A model generated the notes under the pieces. The model saw only the letters and a list, made by a program, of their open reading frames with translations, searched no databases and was not told the DNA's origin. From Candidatus Staskawiczbacteria bacterium (GTDB lineage Bacteria; Patescibacteriota; Minisyncoccia; Minisyncoccales; Staskawiczbacteraceae): a DNA stretch of 8,048 nt. Position 1 is the first letter of the stretch. Each line of letters starts with the position of its first letter. Made by a program: the position numbers and the translations under genes. Location of the stretch: contig CAIWKF010000137.1 in assembly GCA_903913175.1 (NCBI GenBank), positions 1-8,048 on the forward strand, given 5' to 3'. Shown piece after piece: positions 1 through 5,664 of the stretch.

Positions 1-1
1 A

Positions 2-40
2 AGTGTATTTAATAAATGTGTTGCTGGTGAAAATTTATAA
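2..40 (+). CDS. Possible C-terminal tail of an upstream gene (partial)
   Basis: The frame beginning at base 2 is open for twelve codons (SVFNKCVAGENL) and ends in TAA at 38-40, five bases before the next ATG. That spacing resembles the 3-9 nt gaps further along, so this may be the end of the preceding gene of the same operon. The frame beginning at base 3 is also open, to a TAA at 63-65, and would overlap the next gene by 20 nt, so the choice between them is uncertain. No function can be read from so few residues. Confidence 0.25.
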   Translation, partial: SVFNKCVAGENL

Positions 41-45
41 CATAA

Positions 46-825
46 ATGAAAGTTTTTACGGTTAAAACTAGGGCAATGCTGCCACCAAAAGATAATTTAC
101 TTTCTTTAATAAAAGAAAGTTTTTTGGCAAATAAAATAAAAATAAAAGAAGAATCAATAATTGTAATTACTTCTAAAATTGTAGCCATAGCTCAGGGGCG
201 ATGTGTAAAAATTGATCAAACATTAAATAAAGAAGAGCAGAGAATTGTAAAAGATAAACTTATAAAAAAAGAAGCAGATTTTTATATTGATAGAAAATAT
301 GTACCCAAGCAATTAGTAACTTTAACAATTAAAAATAATATTTTAATTCCAACTTCTGGAATTGATGAAAGTAATGCTAATGGATTTTATATTTTGTGGC
401 CAGATAATTTATTTTTAGAAGCTAAAAAAATTTATCAATCTATTAAAAAAGAATTTAAAATAAAAAAATTTGGAATAATAATTTCTGATAGTCATACAAC
501 TCCTTTGCGAGCTGGTGTTTCTGGAATAGGACTTTCGTATTATGGGTTTTATCCTTTGCGTGATTATAGGGGTAGTAAAGATATTTTTGGTAGAAAATTA
601 AAAATGACGCAAACAAATATTGTGGATTCATTGGCAGATATTGCGGTTTTTGAAATGGGCGAAGGTAAAGAACAAACTCCAATTGTTATAATTGAAAATG
701 TAAAAAATATTAAGTTTGGCTTTGATAGTACAAAAAAAGATCCTTTAAAAATTGTCAGAGAAGAAGATATTTATTATCCATTAATTAAAAATATTAAATG
801 GAGTAAAGGTAAAATTAAAAATTAA
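46..825 (+). CDS. CofE-like coenzyme F420-0:L-glutamate ligase family protein
   Basis: This 259-aa protein belongs to the CofE/FbiB-N family (F420_ligase). Characterised members use GTP and divalent metal to add gamma-linked glutamates to coenzyme F420-0. Family landmarks in order are TSKIVAIAQG (42-51), GIDESN (105-110), ISDSHTTPLRAG (146-157), a glycine-rich stretch ending in YRGSKDIFGRKL (174-185), SLADIAVFEMGEG (195-207) and the strand PIVIIENV (212-219). The length is normal for a single-domain CofE. The usual Asp-Thr-x-Gly-Arg loop after the second conserved Asp reads D-S-H-T-T-P-L-R here, so the substrate pocket probably differs. No cofC, cofD or fbiC neighbour is visible. The ATG at 46 is the first start, and no Shine-Dalgarno precedes it. 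Family membership is well supported. An F420 substrate is doubtful, and ligation of glutamate to another acceptor is possible. Confidence 0.82.
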   Translation: MKVFTVKTRAMLPPKDNLLSLIKESFLANKIKIKEESIIVITSKIVAIAQGRCVKIDQTLNKEEQRIVKDKLIKKEADFYIDRKYVPKQLVTLTIKNNILIPTSGIDESNANGFYILWPDNLFLEAKKIYQSIKKEFKIKKFGIIISDSHTTPLRAGVSGIGLSYYGFYPLRDYRGSKDIFGRKLKMTQTNIVDSLADIAVFEMGEGKEQTPIVIIENVKNIKFGFDSTKKDPLKIVREEDIYYPLIKNIKWSKGKIKN

Positions 826-834
826 TTCTTAAAT

Positions 835-1305
835 ATGGAGAAAAAAATAAATACGCTTTGTATAATTCATCAAGGGCAAAAAGTTTTACTTGGAATGAAA
901 AAAAGGGGATTTGGCGTAGGGCGTTGGAACGGATTTGGTGGAAAATTAAATGAAGGGGAAACTATTGAACAAGCTACAAAGCGAGAAATATTTGAAGAGG
1001 CAAATATAATTGTTGCAGATTTAGAAAAATTCGGCATGATAGATTTTTATTGGCAAAGCAAGCCAGATTTTTGTATTCAGGTTAATATTTTTAAATCAAA
1101 GATATTTGAAGGCATGCCAGTTGAGTCTGAAGAAATGAAACCACAATGGTTTAATGTTGGCAAAATTCCTTATGATAAAATGTGGAAGGATGACATTTTT
1201 TGGTTGCCACTATTTTTGGAAAACAAAAAATTTAAAGGTAAATTTATTTTTGATGATGCTGATAATATTTTAGGAAAAGAGTTATTAGAAGTTAAAGAAA
1301 TTTAA
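835..1305 (+). CDS. MTH1-like Nudix hydrolase (probable oxidised purine nucleotide diphosphatase)
   Basis: The 156-aa protein is a single Nudix domain. The Nudix box starts at G36 and runs through E42 and R50-E51 to E54-E55, which supply the metal-binding glutamates. The box glycine near its end is Asn57. The resemblance to human MTH1/NUDT1 covers the whole length: GFGVGRWNGFGGK (25-37), MPVESEEMKP (94-103) and MWKDD (116-120) match its signature segments. The MTH1 base-recognition residues Asn33, Trp117, Asp119 and Asp120 have equivalents at N32, W117, D119 and D120. MTH1 hydrolyses 8-oxo-dGTP and 2-hydroxy-dATP to monophosphates, cleansing the nucleotide pool, and the same role is inferred here in the cytoplasm. 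It starts 9 nt after the CofE-like gene and ends 3 nt before the phosphodiesterase, so the three are probably co-transcribed. The ATG at 835 has no Shine-Dalgarno. Confidence 0.9.
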   Translation: MEKKINTLCIIHQGQKVLLGMKKRGFGVGRWNGFGGKLNEGETIEQATKREIFEEANIIVADLEKFGMIDFYWQSKPDFCIQVNIFKSKIFEGMPVESEEMKPQWFNVGKIPYDKMWKDDIFWLPLFLENKKFKGKFIFDDADNILGKELLEVKEI

Positions 1306-1308
1306 AAT

Positions 1309-1809
1309 ATGAAATTTGCAATTGTTTCAGATACACATAATAATTTAAAAAATTTTAAAAAGGTTATAACTTGGTTAACAAAAGAAAACATTAAGCTAAT
1401 TTTGCATTGTGGAGATTTGGGAAGTCCAGAATTTTTGGAAACTGTTTTAGCAGATTTTGACGGAAAATTTTTTGGAGTTTTAGGAAATATGGACCGTGAT
1501 TATAAAACTATGGTAATTGATTATAACAATATTCCAAATGTAAAAATGGAAGACAAAGTTTTAGAAATTCCCATAGACAAAAAAATGATTGCTATTACGC
1601 ATTATCCAGACACAGCTAGGCGCTTGGCAGAAAGTGGTAGATATCAATTTGTATTTTATGGACACACTCATAAGCCATGGGAAGAGGTGGTAGGGAATTG
1701 TAAACTGGTAAATCCTGGCGAGGTGGCAGGTCAAATTTATAAACCCTGCTTTGCAATTTACGATACAAATAAAAACTTGCTTGAATTAAAAATTTTAGAA
1801 AGGCTTTAG
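1309..1809 (+). CDS. YfcE/MJ0936-family metallophosphoesterase
   Basis: This 166-aa protein is a compact calcineurin-like phosphoesterase of the YfcE/MJ0936 type, whose members hydrolyse phosphodiesters with Mn or Ni in the active site. All metal-binding motifs are present in order: SDTH (D8, H10), HCGD (D36), GNMD (N60), ITHYP (H98) and GHTH (H119, H121), followed by the typical NPGEVAG segment (135-141). The length equals that of the stand-alone family, and the C-terminus looks complete. It sits 3 nt after the Nudix gene and closes the first cluster. The natural substrate is not defined for most members of this family and cannot be read from the sequence. The ATG at 1309 is the first codon after the previous stop and lacks a Shine-Dalgarno. 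The stop is TAG. Confidence 0.9.
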   Translation: MKFAIVSDTHNNLKNFKKVITWLTKENIKLILHCGDLGSPEFLETVLADFDGKFFGVLGNMDRDYKTMVIDYNNIPNVKMEDKVLEIPIDKKMIAITHYPDTARRLAESGRYQFVFYGHTHKPWEEVVGNCKLVNPGEVAGQIYKPCFAIYDTNKNLLELKILERL

Positions 1810-1869
1810 TTTTTTCTGTATGCCTTTTATTGGCAGGAACTATAGATGTGGAAATAATGAAACTAGCAA

Positions 1870-1901
1870 TTGACTTTAAAAATTAAATGAGATATTATAA
1901 T
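1870..1901 (+). promoter_or_regulatory. Predicted sigma-70-type promoter for secD-secF
   Basis: TTGACT at 1870-1875 is separated by 17 nt from TATTAT at 1893-1898, each matching the consensus at five of six positions. An overlapping TATAAT at 1896-1901 is a better hexamer but would need a 20-nt spacer. Transcription would start near 1905, giving a leader of about 40 nt before secD. The spacer between the phosphoesterase gene and secD (1810-1945) holds no convincing terminator, so some read-through from the first cluster is possible. Confidence 0.6.
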
Positions 1902-1945
1902 ACATTATCTTCTTATTTTAAAAAATAAATTTAAAAATAAAAAAA

Positions 1946-3370
1946 ATGATAAAGTCTAAATATTTGATTTTTATTGCAGTTATTATTTTAGCGGTTTTAG
2001 TAGGTAACTTTGCGCAACCTATTTATTTTGACAAAGGAGTTAATTTTTTAAATAAAAAATTTGGATGGACATTACCAAATTTTCCAGAAAAACCATATGT
2101 TTTGGGTTTAGATTTACAAGGTGGAGTAAATTTAGTTTATGAAGCTGATCTAAACGGGGTAATAGATAAGGCTGGTGCAATGTCTGGATTACGAGATATT
2201 ATTGAAAGAAGAGTAAACATGTTTGGCGTTTCCGAACCTGTTGTGCAAGTTCAAGGTCAGAACAGATTAGTGGTTGAGCTTCCTGGTGTAAAAGATGTTC
2301 AAGAGGCAATAAAAATGATTGGTCAAACTCCTTATTTGGAATTTGATGAGCAAAGAACAGAGGAAGAATCAAAAATAATTTTAGATAAAATGAAAGAAGT
2401 GCAAGCAGTTTTAGACAAAAAAGAAGACATTACAACAGTTAAAGATTGGCAAATAGCTTTAGAAAATCCGTATTTTAAACCAACAGATTTAACTGGAAAA
2501 TATTTAAAAAAAGCTACAATTATTTTTGATCAAACAACATTTAAGCCACAAATAGAGCTTAAATTTGATGATGCTGGATCTAAGTTATTTGAGGAAATTA
2601 CTGCAAGAAACATTCAAAAACCATTGGCTATTTATTTAGATAATGCGTCAATTATTGACACTAATGGAGATGGGAAAATTGATGCATATGATGTTTATGC
2701 TCCAATTATTCAAACTAAAATTTCTGGAGGGCAAGCTGTAATTTCTGGGAGTATGAGCACTCAAACTGCCAATGATATTGCAAGGCGTTTAAATTCTGGA
2801 GCTTTACCAGTAAAAATTGGTGATCCAATTTCTCAAGAAAAAGTTGGACCAACTTTAGGATCAGCATCTTTACAAAAATCACTATGGGCAGGTGTTTATG
2901 GACTTTTAGCTGTGGCTTTATTTATGATACTTTTTTATAGACTGCCTGGGCTATTAGCTTCTATTGCCTTATTAATTTATGTTGGAATTGTGCTTTCTAT
3001 TTTTAAATTAGTCCCAGTGACTTTAACTTTGGCTGGAATTGGAGGCTTTGTTTTGTCTATTGGAATGGCGGTTGATGCTAACATTTTAATTTTTGCAAGA
3101 ATGAAAGAAGAGATACTAAATGGAAAAGGAATTTCAGAATCTATTAACGAAGGTTTTGTTAGAGCATGGCCATCAATTAGAGATAGTAATATGAACTCTT
3201 TAATTGTTTGTGCAATTTTATTTATGTTTGCTACAAGCTTTATTAAGGGCTTTGCTTTAACTTTGAGCATTGGTATTTTAGTAAGTTTATTCTCAGCAAT
3301 TTTTATTACTAGAATATTGTTGCAAGTATTTATAACCAGTTGGGCAGAAAAAGCTAAATGGCTTTTGTAA
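1946..3370 (+). CDS. secD: Protein translocase subunit SecD
   Basis: SecD is the membrane subunit that, with SecF, uses the proton gradient to pull exported proteins through SecYEG. This 474-aa protein has the standard plan: a first membrane helix at about 6-22, a large extracytoplasmic region with the LGLDLQGG motif (53-60), RDIIERRVNMFGV (83-95) and ISGGQAVISG (259-268), then five membrane helices between about 313 and 462. These carry GMAVDANILIFAR (373-385), in which D377 corresponds to the functionally important charged residue of the family. Unusually, residues 238-249 (DTNGDGKIDAYD) form a perfect EF-hand-type calcium loop inserted in the strand pair that normally reads LD...sAP. secF follows after 33 nt. 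The yajC gene often found next to secD is not here. The ATG at 1946 follows an A-rich tract and lacks a Shine-Dalgarno. Confidence 0.96.
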   Translation: MIKSKYLIFIAVIILAVLVGNFAQPIYFDKGVNFLNKKFGWTLPNFPEKPYVLGLDLQGGVNLVYEADLNGVIDKAGAMSGLRDIIERRVNMFGVSEPVVQVQGQNRLVVELPGVKDVQEAIKMIGQTPYLEFDEQRTEEESKIILDKMKEVQAVLDKKEDITTVKDWQIALENPYFKPTDLTGKYLKKATIIFDQTTFKPQIELKFDDAGSKLFEEITARNIQKPLAIYLDNASIIDTNGDGKIDAYDVYAPIIQTKISGGQAVISGSMSTQTANDIARRLNSGALPVKIGDPISQEKVGPTLGSASLQKSLWAGVYGLLAVALFMILFYRLPGLLASIALLIYVGIVLSIFKLVPVTLTLAGIGGFVLSIGMAVDANILIFARMKEEILNGKGISESINEGFVRAWPSIRDSNMNSLIVCAILFMFATSFIKGFALTLSIGILVSLFSAIFITRILLQVFITSWAEKAKWLL

Positions 3371-3403
3371 TTTTATTTTAAAATAATAATTAAAATCAAA
3401 AAA

Positions 3404-4309
3404 ATGAATATTAATTTTACAAAGTACGCAAAGTTTTATTATGGTATTTCAGGAATTCTTATTATTGCATCAATTGCTGCATTGATTGCTTTTGGTTTAA
3501 AATTTGGAATTGAATTTACTGGTGGAAGTAATATGCAATTAGAATTTTTAGACACAAGACCATCAAATGAAATTATTAATAAAACTGTTGCTGATTTTAA
3601 ATTGGGAGAAATAATAATTCAACCAACTGCAGAAAAAGGTATTATTTTACAATTTAGAGGAGTAGATGAAACAACACATCAGCAAATTCTTGCAAAAATT
3701 AATGAAGCATTTAAAGTTGAGGAAAAAAGCTTTCAATTTATTGGGCCATCGGTAGGACAAGAACTAAAAAATAAAACAACAATTGCAGTTATTTTGGCTC
3801 TTTTGGCAATTACTATATATATTGCTTTTGCTTTTAGAAAAGTTTCAAAGCCAGTATCTTCCTGGAAATATGGAATTACTTCTTTGGTTGCTTTAATTCA
3901 TGATATAGTTATTCCGCTTGGAGTTTTTGCAGTTTTAGGAAAGCTATATAATGTTGAAATTACAATACCAATTATTGCAGCACTTTTAACAGTTTTAGGT
4001 TTTTCTGTTCACGACACAATTGTTATATTTGATAGAATTAGAGAAAATATTTTAAGAAAAGGAATGGGGCAATTTGAAGAGACAATTAATTTAAGTTTAA
4101 GTCAAACAGTTGGAAGGTCTTTAAGCACAGTTTTTAGTACGCTAATTCCGCTTTTTGCTTTATATTTTTTTGGAGGAGAAACATTAAAATATTTTTCTTT
4201 TTCGTTAATTATTGGAATAACTTCAGGAGCTTATTCTTCAATATTTATTGCGAGCCCATTGCTTGTTTCATGGAAGAAGTGGGACGAAAGAAAGTTTGCA
4301 AAAAAATAG
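3404..4309 (+). CDS. secF: Protein translocase subunit SecF
   Basis: SecF partners SecD in the SecDF complex of the cytoplasmic membrane. The 301-aa protein has a first helix at about 12-31, the D1-type motif FGIEFTGGS (34-42), a short extracytoplasmic domain to about 125, then five predicted helices up to about 287. Diagnostic motifs are SVGQELK (116-122), LVALIHDI (161-168) and the highly conserved TVLGFSVHDTIVIFDRIREN (196-215), with D204 and D210. The length is ordinary for a stand-alone SecF. Its place directly after secD, on the same strand with a 33-nt gap and no terminator between them, supports a two-gene operon. The start at 3404 follows a run of A residues and has no Shine-Dalgarno. 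The stop codon is TAG and lies inside a weak hairpin. Confidence 0.96.
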   Translation: MNINFTKYAKFYYGISGILIIASIAALIAFGLKFGIEFTGGSNMQLEFLDTRPSNEIINKTVADFKLGEIIIQPTAEKGIILQFRGVDETTHQQILAKINEAFKVEEKSFQFIGPSVGQELKNKTTIAVILALLAITIYIAFAFRKVSKPVSSWKYGITSLVALIHDIVIPLGVFAVLGKLYNVEITIPIIAALLTVLGFSVHDTIVIFDRIRENILRKGMGQFEETINLSLSQTVGRSLSTVFSTLIPLFALYFFGGETLKYFSFSLIIGITSGAYSSIFIASPLLVSWKKWDERKFAKK

Positions 4310-4330
4310 CTAAATGACTTTATTTTTTGC
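4298..4330 (+). terminator. Possible weak terminator hairpin at the end of secF
   Basis: GCAAAAAA at 4298-4305 pairs with TTTTTTGC at 4323-4330. TA at 4307-4308 pairs with TA at 4321-4322, leaving a bulged A at 4306 and a 12-nt loop. The right arm is U-rich, but the stem has only two G-C pairs and no U-tract follows, so efficient termination is doubtful. A second AT-only hairpin with 8-bp arms and a TTTT loop lies at 4373-4392. Confidence 0.25.
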
Positions 4331-4415
4331 CACCAAATAATGCTTATTTTTAATGACTTTTAGGTTTTAAAGTTTTTAGTTTTTACTAAAAAATGACCAC
4401 AAAATTAGTATGCAC

Positions 4416-4444
4416 TTGACATGTGGCGCGATATATGCTAAACT
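4416..4444 (+). promoter_or_regulatory. Strong predicted promoter (perfect -35, extended -10) for the sigma4-HARE gene
   Basis: TTGACA at 4416-4421 is a perfect -35 box. After a 17-nt spacer, TAAACT at 4439-4444 matches the -10 consensus at four of six positions. It is preceded by TGC at 4436-4438, an extended -10 element that compensates for the weak hexamer. Transcription would begin near 4451, leaving a leader of about 80 nt. The spacer contains a GC-rich patch (GTGGCGCG, 4423-4430) that stands out from the AT-rich surroundings. Confidence 0.75.
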
Positions 4445-4463
4445 TATAAAATACATATTATTG

Positions 4464-4520
4464 TAAATGGTGGCTTATTTTTTGGTCATAAAACCAGCCC
4501 AAAAAATATGCCAATATTTA
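4464..4520 (+). promoter_or_regulatory. Long imperfect hairpin in the predicted 5' leader
   Basis: Bases 4464-4485 pair with 4499-4520 around a 13-nt loop. Of 22 positions, 20 can pair (one as G-U), with mismatches at 4470/4514 and 4475/4509. The inner ten pairs (4476-4485 with 4499-4508) are uninterrupted. An alternative small stem, TGGT at 4483-4486 with ACCA at 4493-4496, would compete for the same G residues. No U-tract follows, so it is not a simple terminator. It ends 12 nt before the ATG at 4533, a position suited to controlling translation or RNA stability. That role is inferred. Confidence 0.5.
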
Positions 4521-4532
4521 GTAAATAAGTAA

Positions 4533-5567
4533 ATGGAAAAAATAAATTACGGGCAGTTATATACAAAATTAACCAAAGGTCTTTCTGTAAAAACAAAAAA
4601 CATTTTTGATCGTAGATTTGGTGTAAAATCAGGAAAGCCTGAAACACTAGAATCTATAGGAGATTCTTTGGGTATTACCAGGGAAAGAGTTCGTCAAATT
4701 GAGGAAGCTGGTTTTAATTTTATAAGGAAAAATAATCAAGAAATAATTGATAAAACTCATAGCAATTTTGATTTATATTTTCAGAAAAAAGGTGGATTTA
4801 AAAAAGAAGAAATTATTTTATCTGAATTAGGAGGTGGAAAAAAATCTGCTCCTTATGTTTTATTTTTGCTAACTTTAGGGGACCAGTTTTCTAGAGTTTG
4901 TGAGAAAAAAGATTATACATATTTTTGGACTTCTTTGTCAGATGGAAAAAATAAAATAAAAGAATCATTAGCTACTTTGGTTTCTGATATGGATCAAACA
5001 GGAAAGCCTTTTATTAAAAAAGATTTTTATGAAACTTTTACTACAAAATACAATTGGACAAATGAAATATTAGATTCATATTTAGAAATTTCTAAAAATA
5101 TTCAACTTGCTAAAGACGGCAGATTGGGTCTTATTTCTTGGCCAGAAATTAAACCAAGAGGTGTAAAAGATAAGGCATATTTAGCTTTTAGAAAATTTAA
5201 TAAACCTTTGCATTTTACTGATGTAGCTAAAATGATTGACAAATTAGAATATAATTTGCCAAATAAAAAAACCTACGCACAAACAGTACACAACGAATTA
5301 ATTAAAGATACAAGATTTGTTTTGGTTGGAAGGGGAACTTATGCATTAGCAGAATGGGGATATGTTCCAGGAACAATTAAAGATGTGATTGTAAAAGTCT
5401 TAAAAGATAAGAATAATCAGCCAGCGCATAAAGATGAAATTGTAAAAAATGTTTTATCACAAAGACTGGTTGCCAAAAATACTGTTTTAATGAATTTAAA
5501 TAACAAAAAACATTTTGATAATGATGGAAAAGGGAACTATTTTTTAAGAAATATTCAGGCCGCATAA
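4533..5567 (+). CDS. Sigma-70 region 4-like HTH protein with C-terminal HARE winged helix
   Basis: This 344-aa soluble protein begins with a sigma-70 region 4 fold at about 17-67. The signature TLESIGDSLGITRERVRQIE (38-57) is the -35-recognising helix-turn-helix of primary sigma factors. Regions 1-3 (core-binding and -10-binding) are absent, so it is not a complete sigma factor. Residues 68-205 form a helical middle part that was not recognised. Residues 212-276 fit a HARE-HTH, a winged helix also found in the delta subunit of Gram-positive RNA polymerase, with LHFTDVAKMI, TVHNELIKD and FVLVGRGTYAL. A further winged-helix-like unit spans 280-340. The protein probably binds DNA or RNA polymerase as a transcription regulator. 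It is monocistronic, with its own promoter and terminator. It could control its own promoter, but nothing here proves that. Confidence 0.8.
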   Translation: MEKINYGQLYTKLTKGLSVKTKNIFDRRFGVKSGKPETLESIGDSLGITRERVRQIEEAGFNFIRKNNQEIIDKTHSNFDLYFQKKGGFKKEEIILSELGGGKKSAPYVLFLLTLGDQFSRVCEKKDYTYFWTSLSDGKNKIKESLATLVSDMDQTGKPFIKKDFYETFTTKYNWTNEILDSYLEISKNIQLAKDGRLGLISWPEIKPRGVKDKAYLAFRKFNKPLHFTDVAKMIDKLEYNLPNKKTYAQTVHNELIKDTRFVLVGRGTYALAEWGYVPGTIKDVIVKVLKDKNNQPAHKDEIVKNVLSQRLVAKNTVLMNLNNKKHFDNDGKGNYFLRNIQAA

Positions 5568-5583
5568 TTACACTTGTATTACG

Positions 5584-5619
5584 AAAATAAAAACGCGATC
5601 TCTATCGCGTTTTTATTTT
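5584..5619 (+). terminator. Intrinsic terminator after the sigma4-HARE gene
   Basis: A perfect inverted repeat has 16-nt arms at 5584-5599 and 5604-5619 around a CTCT loop. The core of the stem is ACGCGAT/ATCGCGT, flanked by A-rich and T-rich arms. The CGCG core is the most GC-rich stem in this AT-rich stretch, and the T-rich right arm supplies the U-tract. Because the outer arms are A-rich on the left and T-rich on the right, the element should also work on the other strand. It begins 17 nt after the stop codon. Confidence 0.92.
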
Positions 5620-5623
5620 GTTG

Positions 5624-5632
5624 TGATATAAT
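5624..5632 (+). promoter_or_regulatory. Predicted extended -10 promoter for the nuclease-SGNH-acyltransferase unit
   Basis: TGA followed by a perfect TATAAT (5627-5632) forms an extended -10 element. The -35 position 17 nt upstream would fall in the terminator stem and shows no TTGACA-like sequence. Transcription would start near 5639, about 26 nt before the ATG at 5665. AAAGG at 5644-5648 is the only Shine-Dalgarno-like string here, but it lies 16 nt from the start, which is too far to be typical. Confidence 0.6.
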
Positions 5633-5664
5633 AAATTTATTATAAAGGTAAATTTTTAAAATTT

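Noticed and set aside
455..682. Minus-strand open frame of 75 codons inside the CofE-like gene
   Set aside because: It is antisense to a well-conserved gene, rich in residues expected from reversed AT-rich codons, and shows no recognisable domain.
1799..1827. Candidate terminator AAAGGC...GCCTTT after the phosphoesterase gene
   Set aside because: The stem is only six base pairs with a 17-nt loop and no proper U-tract after it. A rival TGCC/GGCA stem at 1821-1835 is equally weak.
1785..1886. Short open frame with a hydrophobic stretch (ALVFSVCLLLAG) in the spacer before secD
   Set aside because: It has no good start codon, begins inside the phosphoesterase gene and runs into the predicted secD promoter. 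The only ATG (1857) would give nine residues.
2977..3270. Minus-strand open frame of 97 codons inside secD
   Set aside because: It lies opposite the conserved membrane helices of SecD, and its composition is explained by the reverse complement of that gene.
4533..5567. Complete alternative sigma factor
   Set aside because: Only region 4 is recognisable. The region 2 core-binding and -10-melting motifs are missing, and the remainder is HARE/winged-helix-like.
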